Source: Bifidobacterium polysaccharolyticum (GTDB taxonomy: Bacteria > Actinomycetota > Actinomycetes > Actinomycetales > Bifidobacteriaceae). From it: DNA of 64,000 bases. Below the pieces are notes generated by a model. It worked only from the letters and a program-made list of their open reading frames with translations. It did no database searches and was not told the origin of the DNA. The stretch is from positions 682,001-746,000 of the forward strand of contig NZ_JACFQG010000001.1 of assembly GCF_016101585.1 (NCBI RefSeq), read 5' to 3'. A program made the position numbers and the translations under genes. Numbering within the stretch: position 1 is the first letter of the stretch; every line of letters starts with the position of its first letter. Of the stretch, positions 1 to 7,700 are shown in pieces.

Positions 1-1
1 C

Positions 2-565
2 GCCAGCAGGCAGGCCATCATCGAGGCTGCAGTCGCATCCTTCGGCATGAGGGGATATTACGGGACCACCCTGCAGGGTATAGCCGACCGGGTCCACATG
101 ACCAAGGCCGGGGTCCTCCATCATGTAGGCAGCAAGGACGGCCTCCTGCACCTAGTAATGAACGAGATATACGACTCCGAGACGGACCGGGTGCTGGACC
201 GCCTCATCAGGAGCAAGGACCAACCCCTCCTGGCCGAAATGTGGCGGCAGGTGGTCGCCATCAACGCCGGTCGCCCAGCTCTGGTCCACATGTTCTCGAC
301 CCTGAGCGCCGAGGCCCTTGATCCCCACCACCCAGCACATTCCTATTTCGAGGACCGCGAGCGCGGCAGCATCGACACTGCCATGAATATTCGGTGGGCC
401 CTGCCGGAGGGCACAAGTCTGCGCCCATTACTCCAAGCTGGATACAGCATGATGGACGGAATCCAGCTGCGCTGGTTGCGCACCCCCGGTCAGGACCTTA
501 ATCAGCTCTGGGCCGCCTGTGAGGAGGTCATCTTCCCCCTGCCCACCTGGAGCGGCTATCGCTGA
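2..565 (+). CDS. TetR/AcrR family transcriptional regulator (5' end outside window)
   Basis: The reading frame is open from base 2, so the true start lies upstream of the window. The visible N-terminus is a TetR helix-turn-helix: an ASRQAIIEAA helix, then a YYGTTLQGIADRVHMTKAG recognition region and the LLHLVMNEIYD helix that follows it in this family. The rest (about 130 residues) is a variable ligand-binding and dimerisation domain that gives no clue to the effector. The first in-frame ATG (47) lies inside the HTH and is not the start. The gene is tail-to-tail with the glutamate-cysteine ligase gene. TetR proteins usually control an adjacent gene, which here would be upstream of the window. 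Confidence 0.85.
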   Translation, partial: ASRQAIIEAAVASFGMRGYYGTTLQGIADRVHMTKAGVLHHVGSKDGLLHLVMNEIYDSETDRVLDRLIRSKDQPLLAEMWRQVVAINAGRPALVHMFSTLSAEALDPHHPAHSYFEDRERGSIDTAMNIRWALPEGTSLRPLLQAGYSMMDGIQLRWLRTPGQDLNQLWAACEEVIFPLPTWSGYR

Positions 566-635
566 GGGACAGAATCCCATTCACATCGCCACAGTCGTTC
601 TGGGGCATGAACCCGGCCGAACCAGAACGCCCACC

Positions 636-1907
636 CTAGACCTGGAAGACATCAGGGTGTACCGGGTCGCCGGGCAGATTGTCCAGGCTGTCTTCCACAC
701 CAAGCAGGTTTCCCCACTCATCCAGCGATCGTCCGTAGGGCCTGGCCTGGGATCCCCTAGCCTGGAGGTCGGCCTTGGCTGCGAAAACGTCAGCTTCCTC
801 CAGCTGAGAACAGAAAGCCGTCAACCGCTCAAACTGGGCTTGGTCGTAGAAAGTGTCCCCGACCACTCCGGTCAGACGAATCGCTCGGGCTATGGGTAAA
901 GAGTCCCAATGCCTGAGTTCCACAATCTTCTTCAAACGGACGTCATTGAAGTGGGTGGATAGGATGTGACCCACCTCGTAGTCGTTTAGGCGGCGGTCCG
1001 GGTAAACATCCGCAGCGTTGTCCTTGAAGGCCACACGACGAAGACCTTCCTGTTCCAACCCGGCCGCTTCGGGCGTATGTGTCAAATCCACGTACATGAG
1101 CGGGGTCGACAAGACATCCACCGCGTAATCCTCCCAGCCAAAGTCAGGATCGAAGAGGCCGGGGGATATGTTGGTTCTCTGGAAGTCGGTGAAATCCCAG
1201 ATTCTCTGACGTAGGAGGGGATAGGGGTTGGGTCCGCCCTCGAACCAAGGTGAATTCTTGAAGAACCATGAGATCACTGGCCCCAGTGCGGTTCCCACCC
1301 TAAGCTTGGCCACGGCATCGGCCTCATCCCGATAGTCGATGCTTACCTGCGTGGAGGCCGAGCACCTCATCATACAGAGGCCATACTGACCCACTCGACC
1401 TAGGTAGTCGGTCATGGCTGCATAGCGGTCCTTGGGAACCACGCTGATATCGGCATAGCTCGACCGTGGCTGATAGCCGTAGTTAACCAGGCGGAATCCC
1501 ATTCTGGAGGCAATCGGGTCAAGTTCCTGACGGAAGGACTGGTAGAGATCAACCAACTCACCCAGGGTTCCACAGGGCCCTATGGATGATTCGACCTGAC
1601 TCCCCGGTTCCAGGGAGACCTTCATCAGCGGTCTGCCCAGACCCAGAAGGTGGCCATTCTCCCAATACTCCTCTTCGTGCCTGTAGTAGGGGCGCAAATC
1701 CTTCAGAAGGTTCTCCACGCCGTCCCGGCCATAATAACCGGCAGCCTTGTCGTCCCCTCTGCGCACAGGCAGATGCTCTATTTCGACACCATAGCGGAAT
1801 TCGCTGTCAGGTTTGCACCCGGATTCGAAGTAGTCGACCAGGCTGGCCACATGTTTTGGGTTCACCTTCGCACCCAGGTGAGCGTACGAAACTCTATGCC
1901 TCATCAT
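636..1907 (-). CDS. glutamate-cysteine ligase, GCS2-like
   Basis: Predicted to join L-glutamate and L-cysteine with ATP to give gamma-glutamylcysteine in the cytoplasm, a thiol-protection step. The roughly 423-residue protein has the features of the GCS2/plant-type GshA fold: an early FRYGVEIEHLPV segment (glutamate and metal binding), KVSLEPGSQVESS in the first third, a CMMRCSASTQVSIDY strand, and a late ELRHWDSLP motif typical of the family. Several start codons lie in tandem (GTG 1913, GTG 1910, ATG 1907, ATG 1904) with only a weak Shine-Dalgarno sequence, so the exact start is uncertain by up to three codons. No gshB or fused ATP-grasp domain is present, so the pathway may stop at gamma-glutamylcysteine or be completed elsewhere. 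An EgtA-like role is an alternative. Confidence 0.85.
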   Translation of the reverse strand: MMRHRVSYAHLGAKVNPKHVASLVDYFESGCKPDSEFRYGVEIEHLPVRRGDDKAAGYYGRDGVENLLKDLRPYYRHEEEYWENGHLLGLGRPLMKVSLEPGSQVESSIGPCGTLGELVDLYQSFRQELDPIASRMGFRLVNYGYQPRSSYADISVVPKDRYAAMTDYLGRVGQYGLCMMRCSASTQVSIDYRDEADAVAKLRVGTALGPVISWFFKNSPWFEGGPNPYPLLRQRIWDFTDFQRTNISPGLFDPDFGWEDYAVDVLSTPLMYVDLTHTPEAAGLEQEGLRRVAFKDNAADVYPDRRLNDYEVGHILSTHFNDVRLKKIVELRHWDSLPIARAIRLTGVVGDTFYDQAQFERLTAFCSQLEEADVFAAKADLQARGSQARPYGRSLDEWGNLLGVEDSLDNLPGDPVHPDVFQV

Positions 1908-1980
1908 CACCACTCTAGTCTACGCAGAAGGGTCGCGAATCCCGGATTGGACAGGTCTCAGATTCTGTCATCCGTCTAGC

Positions 1981-2346
1981 TTATAATTCCCGCTTTCTTA
2001 TATGGTGGTCAGGGATCCTTGCCAGCCAGACGGGGACGGCATGGGTGGGTGTACCCACGATGACCTGGATGCCGAGGCGCCTTTCGGCATCCAGTACTCG
2101 GCCCACATGGCTGAAATCGAATACACCGAGCTAAGACTCCAAGGTTCCCGAAGTGGATTCGGGAATACGCATGGTTGTGATACCGACGGACTTCATCATG
2201 GACATGTCCTTGTCCACCCGCTCATAAACCATATATTCATCGTAGTAGGAGCATCCGAAGATGAGCCTGTCCGGAAGGCGCCTGTTACCTTGGAAAGCTG
2301 GGTGGTCCGTGGTCCGAACCACGTGGTCTGACATGATGAACTCCAA
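1981..2346 (-). pseudogene. GH42 beta-galactosidase, N-terminal remnant with internal stop
   Basis: The minus strand starts MSDHVVRTTDHPAF and continues through FGCSYYDEYM and GITTMRIPEST, the recognisable N-terminus of bifidobacterial GH42 beta-galactosidases. A TAG at 2131-2133 interrupts it. The same frame then continues with GVFDFSHVGRVLDA and IQVIVGTPTHAVPVWLA, which is also GH42, before stopping at 1981-1983. Only about 120 of the usual roughly 690 codons survive, and both catalytic glutamates are gone. The likely original start is ATG 2334, not 2346. It lies 21 bp downstream of the GH30 gene on the same strand, so it may once have been in the same operon. Confidence 0.85.
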
Positions 2347-2367
2347 TCTTAATCCACGAGATTCAAT

Positions 2368-3723
2368 TCATAGGACGAAGGTGTTGAAAGATCGTGGCTC
2401 CAGGGTCACTTGGAAACCTTGGCTCCTTTCGCTATCCCCTCCGGGTCCAGAGAAGGAGAAGGGCATGGCGCGGTCCAGGGCGTTCTGGGCCACTACAACG
2501 ACCGATCCATCCGGATTTTCGAAGGCGGTGGCCATGGAACTGAAATGGCCGCGAGTATCCAGCAGGCGAGCGCCCGGGCGCACATAGTGCGAGTAATGGC
2601 GCATGACGTAGTACTCGGGATTGCGCCTGACCTGGCCGTTGGCGGTGTCGACGGAGAAGAGGGAATTCTGCCGCCAGCCCCAGGTGGATATGCCCTGGCC
2701 CAGAACCATGTTCCAGTAGGTGTAGCAGGTGGCTCCGGCCCGCAGATACCGGTTGACCAGCGAGAAGACGTATTCTGCGTACTCCCAGGTGTTGCCGCCC
2801 ATGCCGCATTCGGACTCGGTCTGTTCCAGCTCAATCTCAGGCCAGGACTGGTGGGTGCGCTCTATGTCATGCTGGCCGGCCCACTGGTAGCCGATGCCGG
2901 CGATGTACTTGCGGCAGTCCTCGTCGAAGAGGATGTTGTCCACGTATCGGTTGTAGTTCTCCAGAATCATGCCTTCGGGGCCGAACTTCATATCCTCGGG
3001 ACCATTGAGCGTCCCCAGGAAGATGGCCGTATCCGATGCCTCTTTAGCGAAGAGGGGGCCCAGATGGTCACGGATGAAGATGCGCATGTCCTCGCTGGAC
3101 CAGAGGCAGGAGGGGAACTTCTGGTCCGCAAAAACCTCGTTCTGCACATGCAGCTGATCAATGTGGATGCCGCGGCGATCATACTCGCGCACATATTCCA
3201 GAAGATAGCGGGCATATGCAGTGAGATTGCGCTCACTCATATCGATTCGACCGAAATTGTAGACCTTGGGCCGTTTCATCCAGGTGGGCGGACTCCAGGG
3301 GCTGGCGAACAGTCCCATGTTCGGCTGATACCTCTGGGCCTGTCGGATGTATGGAATCAGGGTCTGCTCGTCGTGGTCGACGCTGAAATGCTCCAGGTCG
3401 TAGTCGCCGTCGGTCTCGTCGTAGCTGTACCAGCTCGCGGCGAAGTCGTTGGCGCCGACCGGGGTCCTGTTGAAGGTCAGATTCAGCTCATCAGGGCTGA
3501 AGAGCTCACGGATGACCCCCTCACGTTTCTCCTCCCCCAATTCCTGCAAGGGCAGCCACCCCAGCTCATTGAAGCAGCCGCCAAACCCTCGCAGAGCCTG
3601 CAACTTACCGCCGGTGCATTCCAGATCGGGCGATGACTCCAGAGTCGAAAGTGCCAGAGGATGTTCCTGCATGGCTTGCTGGCGAGTGGTTGCTATCCAG
3701 ACCAGTTCTGCCTTCTTATTCAT
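2368..3723 (-). CDS. GH30 family glycoside hydrolase, intracellular
   Basis: A 451-residue retaining glycosidase of clan A, family GH30 (glucosylceramidase / endo-1,6-beta-glucanase / beta-xylosidase group). The visible hallmarks are RGFGGCFNELGW near residue 45, ASPWSPPTWMK near 140, the acid/base glutamate in LHVQNEV (about E196), and the probable nucleophile in EQTESECG (about E303). The C-terminus (SFNTFVL) closes the beta side domain. ATG 3723 is chosen because AAGGAG lies 9 nt upstream; an in-frame start at 3798 would add 25 residues with no ribosome site. There is no signal peptide, so it should act on imported oligosaccharides. Substrate cannot be assigned from sequence: beta-1,6-glucosides, beta-xylosides and glucosylceramides are all possible. 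Confidence 0.85.
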   Translation of the reverse strand: MNKKAELVWIATTRQQAMQEHPLALSTLESSPDLECTGGKLQALRGFGGCFNELGWLPLQELGEEKREGVIRELFSPDELNLTFNRTPVGANDFAASWYSYDETDGDYDLEHFSVDHDEQTLIPYIRQAQRYQPNMGLFASPWSPPTWMKRPKVYNFGRIDMSERNLTAYARYLLEYVREYDRRGIHIDQLHVQNEVFADQKFPSCLWSSEDMRIFIRDHLGPLFAKEASDTAIFLGTLNGPEDMKFGPEGMILENYNRYVDNILFDEDCRKYIAGIGYQWAGQHDIERTHQSWPEIELEQTESECGMGGNTWEYAEYVFSLVNRYLRAGATCYTYWNMVLGQGISTWGWRQNSLFSVDTANGQVRRNPEYYVMRHYSHYVRPGARLLDTRGHFSSMATAFENPDGSVVVVAQNALDRAMPFSFSGPGGDSERSQGFQVTLEPRSFNTFVL

Positions 3724-4051
3724 GAATCTTCTGCTCCTTTGCATAGCGTTCCTATATGCCCATTCGCCCAGCAAGAATCCCCGGAGAGAACAGGTCACTT
3801 GATGTTTCAGTCACCAGGATAAAGACACATCCCGGCAGAGCGAAACAATAGCCATGAGTAAGGCTACCGTATACCCTCAACGGTACGTGAGCCGAGAATC
3901 GGCTACGTCCGAGAATGGGACCGGTTCAAGGAGCTGATCAAACCCAGGCATCGCCGAGGCTAAAACCGTGCCCGCCGGAATTAAACCAGCACACGGATGC
4001 CAGACACCAGACTGCAGAGGAATCCAGGGAGCCAGCTCTCAATCAACCCGC
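3724..4051. other. intergenic gap of 328 bp, no gene seen
   Basis: Promoter region for the leftward GH30 gene and downstream region of the acetyltransferase gene. A short plus-strand stretch near 3900-3960 (RIGYVREWDRFKEL) looks like coding debris but is too short to assign. No convincing RNA gene or terminator was recognised. Confidence 0.4.
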
Positions 4052-4696
4052 CTAATCCATTATGAAGGGCCGGGCATCATAAGGCGGCTGAAACCGGCGA
4101 TCCCTCCAGAAGAATTCATAATCGTGGTCATTGATTGGGCGGACGACCTTGCAGGGATGGCCGTAGGCGACCACGTCGGAAGGGATGTCCTTGGTGACCA
4201 GGGATCCTGCCCCGATGACCGTGTTGTCTCCGATGGTCACTCCCGGCATGATGATGGCGCCTGCTCCGATCCACACATTCCTGCCGATGCTGACCGGAAC
4301 CGTGAACTGGGGCGTTCCATAGGCACGTATATCGGGGCGAATGGTGTGCCCGGTGGTGACGATGGTGACGTTTGGTCCGAACATGGTGTGGTCGCCTATG
4401 TCAATGCGTCCATCGTCAACCAGAACCAGGTTGAAGTTGGCATAGCATTTGCTTCCCCAGTAGGTGTTGCAGGCCCAGTTGGCCCGCACCGGCCCCTCAA
4501 TCCAACTTCCTTCGCCGAATGAACCGAACATCTGTTTGCAGAGGTCCTGCTTCTTTTCCACCTGGCTGGGACGACAGGCGTTGAACTCAAAGACCAGATC
4601 CTGCTGGGCGTCCTGGACCTGCTTCATTTCGGGTGTATCGGCAATGTATATCTGGTCGGTATCCAGCAGAGCCTTGATCTCTTCGCGGCTGGTCAT
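4052..4696 (-). CDS. LacA/Maa-type sugar O-acetyltransferase
   Basis: A 214-residue left-handed beta-helix (hexapeptide repeat) acetyltransferase of the maltose/galactoside family, transferring acetyl from acetyl-CoA to a sugar hydroxyl. The N-terminal Mac domain is visible (SREEIKALLDTDQIYIAD, then DLVFEFNACRPSQ). The hexapeptide core follows: FGPNVTIVTTGHTI with the catalytic-type histidine, then GRNVWIGAGAIIMPGVTIG and NTVIGAGSLVTKDIP. The C-terminus has the usual GHPCKVVRPI ending. ATG 4696 is chosen over the upstream ATG at 4765 because the protein then begins MTSREE as in the family and has a purine-rich site upstream. It sits 86 bp after the activase gene on the same strand. The acceptor sugar is unknown; detoxifying acetylation of non-metabolised glycosides is the usual proposal. 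Confidence 0.9.
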   Translation of the reverse strand: MTSREEIKALLDTDQIYIADTPEMKQVQDAQQDLVFEFNACRPSQVEKKQDLCKQMFGSFGEGSWIEGPVRANWACNTYWGSKCYANFNLVLVDDGRIDIGDHTMFGPNVTIVTTGHTIRPDIRAYGTPQFTVPVSIGRNVWIGAGAIIMPGVTIGDNTVIGAGSLVTKDIPSDVVAYGHPCKVVRPINDHDYEFFWRDRRFQPPYDARPFIMD

Positions 4697-4782
4697 GGGA
4701 ACCCCCCTATTTCCTTGAACTTCGTGGTTCAGCAATTCCAAGGCCGACGCGTTGGCTCCAAACACCGGCCTCGGCCTAGCGG

Positions 4783-7700
4783 CTACAGGCTCTCCAGAAC
4801 CTTCTCCTCGTCCTGGACGGGTGCTGCCTGCCCCGCATCCAGACCGGTCGCCTCCGTTGCTTGGAAGCCGTCGTCGGCTTTATGGTCCTGGCTGAGCTTT
4901 TGCTGGTCGCCCGGCTTCTTGGCAGCCGCGATCATCAGCTTGATCCTGTTGAGCTGGTTAGCCTCCGAGGCGCCGGGATCGTAGTCGATCGAGACAATGT
5001 TGGCCTCCGGGTAGGTCCTGCGTATTTTGCCGAACATGCCACGTCCAGTCACATGGTTGGGCAGGCAGGCGAAGGGCTGTGCGCAGACGATGTTGGGAGC
5101 ACCGGACTGAATAAGCTCGATGATCTCTCCAGTCAGGAGCCAGCCCTCTCCGGCTTGAACACCCAAGGAGGTGACCGAAGCGGCCTTCTCCCGCAGATCG
5201 CTGATGTGGGCGGGAATATCGAACTTCCCATGGGAAGCCTTGAAGCCGGCAATCATCGGGGCACGGTAGACATCCGCAGCCTTGAGGACGATCTTCTTGA
5301 CACCCACCTGGCCGCCTGTCCCCAGCATCTCTTCATTCCATTCAGCGTTGGAGATGCCGTTGACCATGAAGTCACAGACACCGGGAAGCACGGCCTCACA
5401 GCCCTGGCTCTCGATCAGGTCGACCACATGGTTATTGGCATCGGGATGGTACTTGACCAGGATCTCCCCGACTACACCCACCCGGGGCTTGCGGGGAATG
5501 TTGCGCAGCGGCAGCTGGTCGAAGGCCCGGATCATCCGCTTCATCAGCGTGCGGTAAGGCAGATATCCATGACCGTAGACCTTCTTGGCGGTCTTGGAGT
5601 AACCGTGGTGCTCGATGGTCTCCTTGCAGATCGTGTCCCAGAGCTTGTAGAGCCTGTTGGCCGAGCCGGGTTCCTGCTCGTAGGGACGGACCCTGAGCAG
5701 GCACTCGATCATGGCATCGCCCAGGTAGAAGGCCTTGACAGCGCGGTGCAGCAGCGCCGGGGTTACCTGAAGGCCGGGATTGGCCTTGAACCCTTGGACG
5801 CTCAGCGTAATGATCGGCACATAGCCATAGCCCGCATCGGCCAGGGCCTTGCGCAGAAGACCATAATAATTGGTGGCCCTGCACATGCCGCCGGTCTGGG
5901 TGACGATGACCGCGCACTTGTGCGGGTCGAACCTGCCGGACAGGAAGGCGTTGACCAGCTGCCCCACCACGATGATGGCCGGGAAGCAGGCATCGTTGTT
6001 GACGTACTTAACCCCGGTGTTGATGTCTTCTGCCGTGGCATGTTTCAGAAGCTCGAAATGGTAGTCGGCGCTGGAGAAGACCGCCTCCAGGAGGGAGAAG
6101 TGCACCGGAGACATCTGCGGCGCTACCACTGTGAATTTATGCCCCATCTCCTTGGTGAAGCGATGCTCAGTGGCGTACTTGGACAGGGTCGGCTTGGCAG
6201 CGGCTCCGCTTGCCTGAACATTTTTGCCCTGGTTGTCGGCTTCCTGCTCCTTCTGCTTTGAGGCCATAGTCTCCCGGATGGGCCTGATGCCCATGGGATG
6301 AAGGCCTATCAGACCCTGATCACTCTTGTCATGCAGAGCCACAAACCGGGCCAGAGCCACAATGTCGGCCTTGCGCTGGGACAGGTTGATCTTCTGTGCA
6401 TTGGTAGACCGGAACCCGTGCGATTTCGGCTTGTCAGACGCATCCACATCCACTGCTTCAATATGGCTGGCAAGGTCTTGCGAATCTTGAGAGTCGGATG
6501 ATTTCTTCGCCTGCACCTCCGACTGAACCAGGTCAGTCGATGTGTCAACATTCTCGACCATGACATTATCCTTGGCCGCGACCTTGGCAGGCGCCTGCTC
6601 CTTGGCTGGGACTTCCTTCTGGTCTTCGCTGTCCTCCTGGTTCAGATCCCGCTGGTGGCGTTCGTCCATGGCGGCCTTCAGCGAGCGCAGACGGATCTTG
6701 GCAGCACCCAGGTTGGAGACCTCGTCGATCTTCAGCTGCGTGTAGACATCGCCCTTGTCGGCCAGAATCTCCTGGACCTGGTCGGTAGTGATGGCATCCA
6801 CGCCGCATCCGAAGCTGACAAGCTGGACCAGCTGCAGGTCGGGATATTCGGAGACGAACCTGGCTGCGGAATAGAGCCTGGAGTGGTAGGCCCACTGGTC
6901 GGTCACCCTCAGAGGCATTTTCTGATGGTCATCGCCGAAGCCTGGCACGGTCTTGCGGAACTTGGCGGCCGTGGGGTTGTTGGAGGCCAGGGCCCGCTCC
7001 CCCGCCGCCGGAATGATGTAGTCGCTCAGTTTGGGCAGTTTATGCACGTCCAGCTCGCAGATCGAATCCTCTGAAAGCACGGCCATGCCCAGGGAGCAGA
7101 TGGTCTCGGGAATGCCGTGGTTGACCTCGGGGTCCACATGGTATGGGCGACCCGACAGGACCACGCCCTTGACCCCGTATTCCTGCATGTAGGCCAGGGC
7201 ACGAAGCCCCTCCTGGCGGACGTCCTCCTTGAACCGGGCATCCTCACGGTAGGCTTCCTGGACAGCCGTCCGGGCCTCTTCCTCGCTCACCTTGGCCCAG
7301 TCGAAGACCTTGACGATCCGCTCGACCATCTTCTCCTTGTTGGACAGGTTGAAGTAAGGCCGCATGAAGCGGACGCCGTTCTCCTTGAGCTCGGCCATGT
7401 TGGCCTCGATCACCACCGGGTAGTTGGCCACGATGGGGCAGTTGTAATGGTTGTCCGTATCGGGAACCAGCTCCTGCTCATAGGTGACGCAGGGATAGAA
7501 AATGGTCTTGATGCCCTTGTCGACCAGGGAGTGAATGTGCCCATGGACCAGCTTGGCCGGGTAGCAGATGTTCTCGGAGGCGATGGACTCCATCCCGCTC
7601 TCGAAGAGCTCGTGATTGGACCGCCCGGAGATCATGACCCGGAAGCCCAGTGAGGTCAGCAGGGTGAACCAGAAGGGGTAGTCCTCATACATGTTGAGCA

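Noticed and set aside
4861-6261. Plus-strand frame of 466 codons opposite the activase gene
   Set aside because: Antisense shadow of a well-supported gene; no ribosome site or recognisable domain.
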